Below, piece after piece: positions 17,127-24,544 of a stretch of 64,000 nucleotides of DNA. The notes under the pieces are model-generated. The model saw only the letters and a program-made list of their open reading frames with translations. It was not told where the DNA came from and did not search any database. A program made the position numbers and the translations under genes. Source of the DNA: Demequina sp. NBRC 110055 (GTDB taxonomy: Bacteria; Actinomycetota; Actinomycetes; Actinomycetales; Demequinaceae); assembly GCF_002090135.1 (NCBI RefSeq), contig NZ_BBRL01000004.1, forward strand, positions 372,001 through 436,000, read 5' to 3'. Numbering within the stretch: the first letter of the stretch is position 1; each line of letters starts with the position of its first letter.

Positions 17127-17979
17127 ACCTTTCCTCAGCACGCCAGAAGAAGACGATGCCCACCGCCAACGTGACGACGGCAGCGCCCGAGGCGACGAAC
17201 CACATCCAACCCGGGGCGTTGATGCCGCCCAGGATGAGGTCTCGCACAATGGTGATGTAGTCGTGCACCGGGTTCACCTGCGCGACCCACAGCATCCACT
17301 CTGGCTGGTCCGACAGCACTTCCTCGAGCGAGTAGAAGATGCCGGACGCGTAGAAGAACAGGCGTGTGATGAGCGGGATGACCTGAGTGAGGTCACGGAT
17401 ATGCACGGTGAGACGGGCGGCCAGAAGCGCGATGCCCAGGTTAAACATGGCCATCAGCAGCATGGTGGGAATGACGAGCAGCCACCACCACGTGAGCGGC
17501 TCGCCGAATCCCAGCACGATAATCCCCATGACGAGGAGCATCGGGATGAGCTCGATGAGCTGCTGAATGATCAGCGCCAGCGGCAACAGCATGCGCGGGA
17601 AGTTCAGCGACCTCACCAGCGATGCGTTGCCCGTAATGGACTTGGCGCCATCGGCGAACGACTTCGAGAAGAACTGAAAGATGAAGACGCCGACGATGAC
17701 GAACGGCACAAAGTTCACGCCGTCCGGTCGGGTCTCCCGCGGGAGGATGATCCCAAAGATGGTCCCGTAGAGCGCCGCCATGAGCAGCGGGTTCAGGACC
17801 ACCCAAGCCAGACCCAAACGGTTCTCGCTCATCTGCGCCTGAATGCGGAACTTTGCCAGCGAGGTCGCGAACGCGCGCCGACGCCACATCTCGGCCAGAT
17901 ATTGGCCTAGCGGCGGGCGGGCGCCGACGCGTTCGAGGCCCGCGTCGCGCGCGATGGCCTCATAGTCGGTGGGGGTCAC
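17113..17979 (-). CDS. Polysaccharide ABC exporter, permease subunit
   Basis: A 288-residue ABC-2 permease of the Wzm/TagG/KpsM type with about six membrane segments between residues 60 and 280. The family-typical GLAWVVLNPLLMAALYGTIFG segment spans helix 1, and NFPRMLLPLA follows the first loop. The C-terminus ends with NPVHDYITIVRDLILGG and a last helix. It is the first gene of the eight-gene glycan operon. The GTG at 17979 is preceded by AAGGAG at 4 bases; an upstream TTG at 18003 is less likely. The downstream genes indicate a nonulosonic-acid-containing substrate. Confidence 0.87.
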   Translation of the reverse strand: MTPTDYEAIARDAGLERVGARPPLGQYLAEMWRRRAFATSLAKFRIQAQMSENRLGLAWVVLNPLLMAALYGTIFGIILPRETRPDGVNFVPFVIVGVFIFQFFSKSFADGAKSITGNASLVRSLNFPRMLLPLALIIQQLIELIPMLLVMGIIVLGFGEPLTWWWLLVIPTMLLMAMFNLGIALLAARLTVHIRDLTQVIPLITRLFFYASGIFYSLEEVLSDQPEWMLWVAQVNPVHDYITIVRDLILGGINAPGWMWFVASGAAVVTLAVGIVFFWRAEERYGHD

Positions 17980-18009
17980 GTGTCTCCTTGAGTCGCGGCG
18001 CAATTCTCA

Positions 18010-18025
18010 GCGCCAAGAGTGGCGC
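18010..18025. terminator. Short hairpin between hisC-like gene and glycan operon
   Basis: GCGCCA (18010-18015) and TGGCGC (18020-18025) are perfectly complementary around the loop AGAG. The element lies in the 86-base gap after the aminotransferase stop and before the permease start, so it may terminate the former or sit in the leader of the latter. The stem is short and has no U tract. Confidence 0.3.
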
Positions 18026-18065
18026 GATGGCGGCGAAACACGCCCCAAGATTACAGCAGACATGC

Positions 18066-19148
18066 TCAGGCTCCCCGATGCGCCTCCATGGCCGCCAGCA
18101 CCGCGTCGTTCTCGACGGCCGAGCCGACCGTCACGCGAATGCCCTCGCCCGCGAAGGGGCGCACCAGCACCGCGGGCTCGAGGGCCGCGAGCGCGACCGC
18201 GATCTCCACCGTGCGCTCGCCGGCGGGCAACCACACAAAGTTGCCCTGAGCCTCGGGCACGTCCCACCCTAGCGCGCGCAGCCCCTCGCGCAGGCGAGGG
18301 CGTTCGGCGACGACGGCATCGACCCGCTCCAGCAACTCGGCCTCGGCGACGGGCTCGAGCGAGGCCATCGCCGCCGCCTGGGCCGTCGATGAGACCGAGA
18401 AGGGCGTGACGCACGCCCGCACGGGCGTGATCAGCTCGACCGGACCCAGCGCGAAGCCCACCCGCGCACCCGCCAGGCCGTACGCCTTCGAGAAGGTGCG
18501 CAGCACGAGGAGATTCGGGTGCCGCTCGAGCTCCTCTAGGCCGGCCACGGCATCGGCGTCCCGCACGAACTCGACGTAGGCCTCGTCGAGGACCACGAGG
18601 AGCGAGCGCGGCACCGCCGCCATGAAGCGGGCGAACTCGTCGCGCGTGAGTGTGGGACCGGTGGGGTTATTGGGCGAGCACAGCATCGCGACACGGGTGC
18701 GATCGGTGACGGCCGCAGCCATCGCGTCGATGTCGTGGCGGCCGTCAGCGGTCAGCGGCACCATGACCGGGGTCGCGCCCGCGATCGACGTAAGGATGGG
18801 ATAGGCCTCGAAGGAGCGCCACGCGAACAGCACCTCGTCCCCGGGGCCGGCGAAGGCCTGCAGGATGTGCTGCAGCACCGCGACGGAGCCGCCACCCACC
18901 GCTACCCGCTCGGCGCCCACGCCGAAGCGCTCGCCCAAGCGCGCATGCAACTCGGACGCCTGCATATCGGGATAGCGGTGAATCCCGTCACCCACACGGG
19001 CGATGGCGCGCGCCACCGACGGCAGCGGCGGGTACGGGATCTCGTTGGAGGACAGCTTCACGGGCGGCAGGCGATCGGCATCACCGCGGGCCCCCGGCAC
19101 GTACGCGGGCAGGCCGGCGACCTCGGGGCGGGGCTGGGGAAGACTCAT
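18066..19148 (-). CDS. HisC-like histidinol-phosphate/aromatic aminotransferase
   Basis: A 360-residue fold-type I PLP aminotransferase. Hallmarks are KLSSNEIPYPP near the N-terminus, SPNNPTGP (about 175), LDEAYVEF (about 205) and the PLP lysine in TFSKAYGLAGARVGF (about 230). Isolated genes of this type in actinobacteria often encode an aromatic aminotransferase (Pat-like) as a second HisC homologue. It is not in a histidine operon here, so the physiological substrate is uncertain. The ATG at 19148 is 52 bases from the divergent holin-like gene. Confidence 0.82.
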   Translation of the reverse strand: MSLPQPRPEVAGLPAYVPGARGDADRLPPVKLSSNEIPYPPLPSVARAIARVGDGIHRYPDMQASELHARLGERFGVGAERVAVGGGSVAVLQHILQAFAGPGDEVLFAWRSFEAYPILTSIAGATPVMVPLTADGRHDIDAMAAAVTDRTRVAMLCSPNNPTGPTLTRDEFARFMAAVPRSLLVVLDEAYVEFVRDADAVAGLEELERHPNLLVLRTFSKAYGLAGARVGFALGPVELITPVRACVTPFSVSSTAQAAAMASLEPVAEAELLERVDAVVAERPRLREGLRALGWDVPEAQGNFVWLPAGERTVEIAVALAALEPAVLVRPFAGEGIRVTVGSAVENDAVLAAMEAHRGA

Positions 19149-19200
19149 GAGGACATGGTGCCAGGTGGCGGGCGGGGCCCGGTATGGAAGACTCGCCCGC

Positions 19201-19587
19201 ATGAAGTTCGTGCTGAATGTGATCGCCATGGCCGTCGCCGTCTGGGTCGCGACCCTGCTGCCGCTCGATGTCGCCGTCACCGGTGGCGAGGCCGAGTGGT
19301 GGACGCGTGCGCTCGTCTACGCCGCGGTCGGCGTGATCCTGCACCTGCTGAACATGGCGGTGAAGCCCGTCCTGCAGATCCTCGCGCTTCCCATCACGAT
19401 CCTCACCCTCGGTCTCTTTGCCCTGGTGGTCAACACATTCGTGCTGTGGCTGGGCGCGTGGATCACGACGTGGTTCGACGGCCTCGAACTGGAGTTGGGC
19501 GGCTTCTGGCTCACGCTGGTAGCGGCCCTGGTCATCACGATCATCTCGGGCATCGTGCGCGGCCTCACGGGCGCGAATCGCGACTGA
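19201..19587 (+). CDS. Phage holin-4-like (PF04020) small membrane protein
   Basis: A 128-residue integral membrane protein with four hydrophobic segments (about 3-20, 38-55, 60-85, 103-122) and the family-typical NMAVKPVLQILALPITILTLGLF region, split here by segment. Members (YvlD-like) are widespread, non-phage membrane proteins of unknown function despite the family name. The start is the ATG at 19201. Its last 23 bases overlap the convergent hydrolase gene. Confidence 0.8.
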   Translation: MKFVLNVIAMAVAVWVATLLPLDVAVTGGEAEWWTRALVYAAVGVILHLLNMAVKPVLQILALPITILTLGLFALVVNTFVLWLGAWITTWFDGLELELGGFWLTLVAALVITIISGIVRGLTGANRD

Positions 19588-21034
19588 TCGTCGGCGTCCC
19601 GCTCGCTGACACGGGCGCCCGCGCGGAGCCCACGGCTACCGGCGCGAACAGCGACCGCTGAGCGCTGCTCGCCGTGAGGAACGGGCGGGCGCGTGTGCGC
19701 CACGCGCGCGTCGACGGGTCGGCGAGCCTGTCGACGGCCGATGCCGTGGCCCGGTAGGTGGACATCCCGTGAACGCTCACGACCCCGGTGGCCGCGGCAG
19801 CAACGCTCGCGTCGCCCGAGGCGCGCGCGTCACCCGTCCAGGTGGTCACGTTCGGTCCTTCGGGGTTGGCGGGGCCGTCGAGCGCGGGCACGACGTCGGA
19901 CACGTCCTCCACATGCGCGTACGTCACGTCGGACCGGCGCGGGAGCGTGGCCGTGGGCGCTCCAAAGGTGACGACGTCGGTGATGGCGAAGCGCTCGTGC
20001 ATGTCCTCGAGGCCCGCGAGCGCGGTCGCCACGAGTCCGCCCTGGCTATGGCCGACAAGCATGACGGGCGCGTCGGGGGCGATCCCCTCCTCGAGCATCG
20101 CGGCACGGACCATGCGCATCGCGTCCGACACCGCACCGGCCATGACGTCGCCGTTGCCGCCCCAGTCAAAGGGGTTGATCGATGACACGCCGTTGTCGTA
20201 CGTGCCCGGGATCGTGACCACGTAGGCCGTGCCTTCGGGGCCGTCGAGGCGGTCGATGGCTACGACGCCCGCGGGCGGAAGTTCGAGGTCGTCGAGGCCG
20301 GCGGCGATCCCCTCCATTCCGCGCGGGGGCGCGACGTCCGCGACGCCCACCCGCGTCGCCCCGGCAATGCGCGGCTCGCCCGCCATGAGCTCGCCGGTAG
20401 TCATCACGCCTCGCAGTGCCAGGATCGCCGCGTCGTAGTGCCTCATCCACGGCGGCCCGGTCGCTTGCAGCGCCCCGGCCGTCGCGCCGACGGTGCCCCG
20501 GTTGATGTATCCCGTCATGGGCGGCGGCGCAGCGGGGGCGAGTGTCGCCGCCACGCGATCGCGCCCGCTCAGCGTCGCGACGACCCCCGGGACCGACATC
20601 TTCCAGCGCACGACCGCGCCGAGCTGCGTCAGCCACCCCACCGTCGCCGCCGCGTCCCCCGCGAAGCGCCTCACCGATTCGAGCACCGCCAGCCCACCGC
20701 GCGCCTCGCCCTCCGCTCGCGCATAGGCCTGCGCCACCGCCACGAGGCGATGCGCGACGTCGTCGACCTCGCGCGCGAGCGTACTCACTCCTCCGACGCC
20801 CCACCGGGCCGTCCCCACCGCCGCGTCCGCGCGCGCCAGCGCCCCCGCCACCTCCGCCGCGGCTCTCGGACGCGCCTCGTCGAGCAGGTCGGAGGAGCGA
20901 TCGAGATGGGTCGCGGCCTCATCAAGTAATGCCGAGGCCTCCGCGACCCACCCCGCCGCCGCCTCGAGGTCCTCGGTGACGGCCTCCGTGCCCCCGGCGC
21001 CGCCCGCCACGCCCACCCCGACGGCGTCACCCAC
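19565..21034 (-). CDS. Alpha/beta hydrolase with helical WXG100-like N-terminus
   Basis: A 489-residue protein. Residues about 15-130 are predicted long amphipathic helices rich in Ala, Asp and Arg, like ESX/WXG100-type or LXG-type secretion domains. The rest is a lipase/esterase fold with a complete candidate triad: S330 in GHSQGG (328-333), D380 in DVSDVVP and H422 in VHGMSTY. VTFGAP after the serine block is typical of class 3-like lipases. No Sec signal is visible. The GTG at 21034 has GGAG 7 bases upstream. It is 12 bases downstream of a small helical gene, suggesting a pair. A role as a secreted or surface hydrolase is inferred. Confidence 0.65.
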   Translation of the reverse strand: MGDAVGVGVAGGAGGTEAVTEDLEAAAGWVAEASALLDEAATHLDRSSDLLDEARPRAAAEVAGALARADAAVGTARWGVGGVSTLAREVDDVAHRLVAVAQAYARAEGEARGGLAVLESVRRFAGDAAATVGWLTQLGAVVRWKMSVPGVVATLSGRDRVAATLAPAAPPPMTGYINRGTVGATAGALQATGPPWMRHYDAAILALRGVMTTGELMAGEPRIAGATRVGVADVAPPRGMEGIAAGLDDLELPPAGVVAIDRLDGPEGTAYVVTIPGTYDNGVSSINPFDWGGNGDVMAGAVSDAMRMVRAAMLEEGIAPDAPVMLVGHSQGGLVATALAGLEDMHERFAITDVVTFGAPTATLPRRSDVTYAHVEDVSDVVPALDGPANPEGPNVTTWTGDARASGDASVAAAATGVVSVHGMSTYRATASAVDRLADPSTRAWRTRARPFLTASSAQRSLFAPVAVGSARAPVSASGTPTISRDSRP

Positions 21035-21046
21035 GGACCTGCTCCC

Positions 21047-21304
21047 TCACCACTGCCCCGCGCGCTCTGCGGCCCACTGCGCCTCGCGCCATGCCTCCCA
21101 CGCTTGGTCGACCTCCCGCGCCAGGGTCTCCATCCGTTGCAAAAGGGCCTCGACCTCGGCCAGGAACTCGTCGGCGGCCGCCGAGACCCACTCGACCCTC
21201 TGCGCCACCCGTAGCCTCGCGACCGCCGTCTCGACGGCATCGGCCGCCGCCTCGATATCGAAGGCCGGAAGCCACAGCGGCGCCGGCACGCTCACCCCGT
21301 CCAT
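21047..21304 (-). CDS. Small helical protein, possible WXG100-like partner
   Basis: An 85-residue, mostly helical acidic protein. After a short proline-containing lead (PAPLWLPAFD) the sequence forms two amphipathic helices (about 15-75). There is no clear WxG turn, although tryptophans cluster near the C-terminus (QAWEAWREAQW). It is co-directional with, and 12 bases upstream of, the hydrolase gene whose N-terminus is also helical, so the two products may form a hetero-complex. Start ATG 21304. Too short for a confident family call. Confidence 0.5.
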   Translation of the reverse strand: MDGVSVPAPLWLPAFDIEAAADAVETAVARLRVAQRVEWVSAAADEFLAEVEALLQRMETLAREVDQAWEAWREAQWAAERAGQW

Positions 21305-21406
21305 AGGGCGACGGTACGAACGGAAGCCGGCCACGGCATCGGCCCGTGGAACCCCTGTGGACAGCACCACCGCCCGAGTGCGCCTGTGCATGGAACAATG
21401 AGGCCC

Positions 21407-22831
21407 GTGACTGAGTGGAACCCCGCCTCGTATGTGACCCTCGCCGACGTTGAGCCCGCCATCGCGCTCACTCCTTTGGACGGGCGCTACCGCTCGGCGG
21501 CCGCACCGCTCGTCGACCACCTGAGCGAGCCCGCGCTCAACCGCGCGCGCCTGTTCGTCGAGGTCGAGTGGTTCATCCACCTGTGCGCCACCGCCGCCGT
21601 CCCCGGCACGCGCGACCTCACCGTCGAGGAGATCGCCCTGCTGCGCGCGATCCCCGCCGAGTTCGGCGCCGACGGCATCCGCGAGCACGCCGAGATCGAA
21701 AAGGTCACCGTCCACGACGTCAAGGCGATCGAGTACTACATCAAGCGCCGCATCGAGGCCACGTCGCTCGCGCCGCTGTCCGAGCTCGTCCACTTCGCGT
21801 GCACCTCGGAGGACATCAACAACCTCTCGTACGCGCTCATGGTGAAGGGCGCGGTCCAGCAGGCCTGGCTCCCTGCGGCCGATGCCGTGGTCACCCAGGT
21901 CGCCGACCTCGCCCGCTCGACGGCCGCCACCCCCATGCTGTCGCGCACGCACGGCCAGACCGCCACGCCCACCACGCTCGGCAAGGAACTCGCCGTGCTC
22001 GCGCACCGCCTGCGCCGCCAGCTCACCCGCATCGAGGGCCAGGAGTACCTGGGCAAGATCAACGGCGCGACCGGCACCTTCGGCGCCCACACGGCGGCCG
22101 TGCCGACCACCGACTGGGTGAGCGTGTCGCGGTCCTTCGTCGAGGGCATCGGCCTCACGTGGAACCCGCTCACCACCCAGATCGAGAGCCACGACTGGCA
22201 GGCCGAGCTCTACGCCGACGTCGCCCGCTTCGGCCGCATCCTGCACAACCTCGCGACGGACGTGTGGACCTACATCTCGCTGGGCTACTTCGCGCAGGCG
22301 GCGGTCGCGGGTGCCATCGGCTCGTCGGCCATGCCGCACAAGATCAACCCCATCCGCTTCGAGAACGCCGAGGCCAACCTCGAGATCTCCGCAGCGCTGC
22401 TCGACACGCTTGCCTCGACGCTCGTCACCTCGCGCCTCCAGCGCGACCTCACCGACTCGACCACGCAGCGCAACATCGGTGTGGCGTTTGGCCACTCGCT
22501 GCTCGCGATCGACAACGTGCGCCGCGGCCTGGGTGCGCTGTCCGTCAACGGGGCCGCGCTCGCCGCCGATCTCGACTCGTCGTGGGAGGTGCTCGCCGAG
22601 CCCATCCAGTCGGCGATGCGTGCGGCCGCGATCGCGGGCGTGCCCGGCATGGAGAACCCCTACGAGCGCCTCAAGGACCTCACGCGCGGGCACGTCATCG
22701 ACGCCGCCGCGATCGGCGAGTTCGTGGACGGGCTCGAGCTGCCCTCGGAGGTCAAGGAGCGCCTGGCCGCGCTGACCCCGGGCACGTACGTGGGGCTCGC
22801 GGAGCAGCTGGTCGCCGACTATCTGGCGTAG
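21407..22831 (+). CDS. purB: Adenylosuccinate lyase
   Basis: A 474-residue enzyme of purine synthesis. It cleaves SAICAR and adenylosuccinate to release fumarate. Family marks are TPLDGRYRSAAAPLVDHLSE near the N-terminus (the substrate-binding region), HFACTSEDINNLSYAL, SRTHGQTATPTTLGKE with the catalytic histidine region, and the fumarase-superfamily signature GSSAMPHKINPIRFEN near residue 305. The GTG at 21407 follows TGAGG; an ATG at 21398 would add 3 residues. A near-copy of the 15-base repeat is inside the gene (21877-21891). Confidence 0.95.
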   Translation: MTEWNPASYVTLADVEPAIALTPLDGRYRSAAAPLVDHLSEPALNRARLFVEVEWFIHLCATAAVPGTRDLTVEEIALLRAIPAEFGADGIREHAEIEKVTVHDVKAIEYYIKRRIEATSLAPLSELVHFACTSEDINNLSYALMVKGAVQQAWLPAADAVVTQVADLARSTAATPMLSRTHGQTATPTTLGKELAVLAHRLRRQLTRIEGQEYLGKINGATGTFGAHTAAVPTTDWVSVSRSFVEGIGLTWNPLTTQIESHDWQAELYADVARFGRILHNLATDVWTYISLGYFAQAAVAGAIGSSAMPHKINPIRFENAEANLEISAALLDTLASTLVTSRLQRDLTDSTTQRNIGVAFGHSLLAIDNVRRGLGALSVNGAALAADLDSSWEVLAEPIQSAMRAAAIAGVPGMENPYERLKDLTRGHVIDAAAIGEFVDGLELPSEVKERLAALTPGTYVGLAEQLVADYLA

Positions 22832-22865
22832 GGGAGGCACCCCCGGCGCAGCCCCGGCCCCGCGC

Positions 22866-22922
22866 CCTGGCGGGACATGAAGGTCGGATTTGGTCGATTT
22901 CCGACCCTCATGTCCCGCCAGG
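22866..22922. terminator. Very long hairpin between convergent purB and MOSC genes
   Basis: Arms 22866-22888 and 22900-22922 (23 bases each) pair over 22 positions with one internal A/C mismatch: 15 bp perfect starting CCTGGCGGGACATGA, then GGTCGGA/TCCGACC, around an 11-base loop. It sits between two converging genes, so it can act as a bidirectional terminator. The stem is unusually long for one and has no U tract; a repetitive palindromic element is possible. Confidence 0.6.
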
Positions 22923-22937
22923 AGTCATGCAGCCCAC

Positions 22938-23621
22938 CTAGCTGGCGGTGACGAGGTCCCCGACCGCAATCGCACCCGGCGTCACTACGTCCAGATAGAT
23001 CGCCACGCGCAGGTCGCGGGACTTCCCCAACGGCTGCAACCATCGGGTCTTCTCGGAGAGCCCGTCCTGGGCCAGATCGATGGTGCGGCAGCGCTCGATC
23101 CGCCCCGCGGGCCGCAACACGGCGGTCCCGATGCGCACCTCGCCCTCCCACCGCTCCTCCTCGAACGGCTCGGTGGTCGCCACCACGAGGTTGGCACGCA
23201 GGCGGCGCGCGTCGGCATCCGCTCCGAGCTCGCGCGCACACCAGTCGAGCGTCGCTGTGCCCACCAAGGAGACGGCGCCGTCATCGAAGTGCGGCACGTC
23301 CGTCTCGGGTGCGAGCGCCACCTCGGCCGCGAGCGCGTCCGCGAGCCACGCGTCCACGGCGGGGTCGCCGGCGAGCCCGTGACGGCCGCCGGGCCCGCTC
23401 ACTACGACGCCCTCGGCGCGAGTCGCGGCGCTGAAGGCGAACACCCCGTCGCGGCGCACCATGCGCTTGGTGTTCTTGCCCGAGGCCAGTCGCGAGTCGC
23501 CGTCGCGCACCGCCCACGCGCGGTCGCCCACGAGCCCGCGCGCGTCGAGCTCCACCCGGTCCAGGGCCTCGCCGCCCATCGACTTGACGGGATAGCGGCG
23601 GATCGCGGTCACCACAGTCAT
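22938..23621 (-). CDS. MOSC domain protein
   Basis: A 227-residue protein with an N-terminal beta-barrel (MOSC_N, about 1-90, with RRYPVKSMGGEALDRVEL then GDRAWAV) and a C-terminal MOSC domain (about 100-220). In the latter, the ANLVVATTEPFEEERW region and the conserved cysteine in GRIERCRTIDL are visible. MOSC domains bind molybdenum cofactor or carry sulfur, as in mARC-type reductases and molybdenum cofactor sulfurases. Substrate unknown. It is a single gene, convergent with purB, start ATG 23621. Confidence 0.85.
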   Translation of the reverse strand: MTVVTAIRRYPVKSMGGEALDRVELDARGLVGDRAWAVRDGDSRLASGKNTKRMVRRDGVFAFSAATRAEGVVVSGPGGRHGLAGDPAVDAWLADALAAEVALAPETDVPHFDDGAVSLVGTATLDWCARELGADADARRLRANLVVATTEPFEEERWEGEVRIGTAVLRPAGRIERCRTIDLAQDGLSEKTRWLQPLGKSRDLRVAIYLDVVTPGAIAVGDLVTAS

Positions 23622-23692
23622 GCCTCGAGACTACGGCCGATGCCGTGGCGAGGTGACGACGTCGCCTCGCCGCTCGTTAGGGTGGCGTGACC

Positions 23693-24514
23693 ATGGATAC
23701 GTCAGCGGACGCCGCCCGGCCAGCCACGGCATCGGCCGCCCAGACGGCTGTGCCCAGTCGGCGCCGACTGAAGGTCGAGATCGTCATCGTGCTCGGCCTA
23801 TCGCTGGGCTACTACGCGATCTCGGCAGCGATCACGTTGGTGGAGCGCTATCTCGCCGAGCCGGCAATCGGGCAGCAGTCCACGACGCTCAACCCCTCGC
23901 GCTCCCAGATCGACTACCTGGACCTGCTGTCGCAGGTGGTGCGCCAGGCGTATCTGTTGATGCCCGTCGCGCTCGTGATGTATCTGCTGTCGATGGGCGG
24001 GCGCTCCGTGCACCGGGTCCTCGGGCTCACCGGAGGCTGGAAGGCGGCGGGGGCCGATGCCCTGCGTGGGCTCGCGCTGGCGGCGTGCATCGGGCTGCCG
24101 GGGCTTGCGCTCTACGCGGTGTCGCGGGCGATGGGTCAGACGGTGCGGATCGACACCTCGGGGCTGCCCGATGCGTGGTGGGCCGCGACCATCCTGCTGC
24201 TCTCGGCGGCCGTCGCGGGGGTGCTGGAAGAGACCGTCGCGGTGGGCTACCTCGTGACCCGGCTCAAGGAGCTGGCGTGGGCGCCGTATGCGGCTATTGC
24301 GGCATCGGCCCTGCTCAGGGGCGCCTACCACCTCTACCAAGGCTGGCCGATGGCGCTGGGAAACGTGGTCATGGGCCTCGTGTTCGCGTACTGGTTCCAC
24401 CGCACGGGGCGGCTCGGCCCGCTGATCGCGGCGCACTGGACTCTTGATGCAGTCTCGTTCATCGGTCCCGAGCTGGTGCCGGCCGCGTGGCTCGAGTCGC
24501 TCGGCGTCGCGTAA
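23693..24514 (+). CDS. CPBP-family intramembrane metalloprotease
   Basis: A 273-residue membrane protein with about eight hydrophobic segments. The CPBP/Abi motifs are present: a Glu-Glu pair in VLEETVAVGY (about 180), histidine in RGAYHLYQGW (about 210) and HWTLDAV (about 255). The usual EExxxR arginine is replaced, which is a deviation worth noting. The N-terminal ~25 residues are Ala/Thr-rich and partly encoded by the 15-base repeat (23723-23737). Start ATG 23693 or GTG 23687. It is followed 30 bases later by the large UPF0104 protein. Role unknown. Confidence 0.75.
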   Translation: MDTSADAARPATASAAQTAVPSRRRLKVEIVIVLGLSLGYYAISAAITLVERYLAEPAIGQQSTTLNPSRSQIDYLDLLSQVVRQAYLLMPVALVMYLLSMGGRSVHRVLGLTGGWKAAGADALRGLALAACIGLPGLALYAVSRAMGQTVRIDTSGLPDAWWAATILLLSAAVAGVLEETVAVGYLVTRLKELAWAPYAAIAASALLRGAYHLYQGWPMALGNVVMGLVFAYWFHRTGRLGPLIAAHWTLDAVSFIGPELVPAAWLESLGVA

Positions 24515-24544
24515 ACCGACATTCCACCTCCTAGACTCGAGGCC

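Noticed and set aside
21305-22840. Upstream extension of the 85-residue helical protein to about 597 residues
   Set aside because: The extension is antisense to purB and compositionally like a shadow; ATG 21304 gives a sensible small protein.
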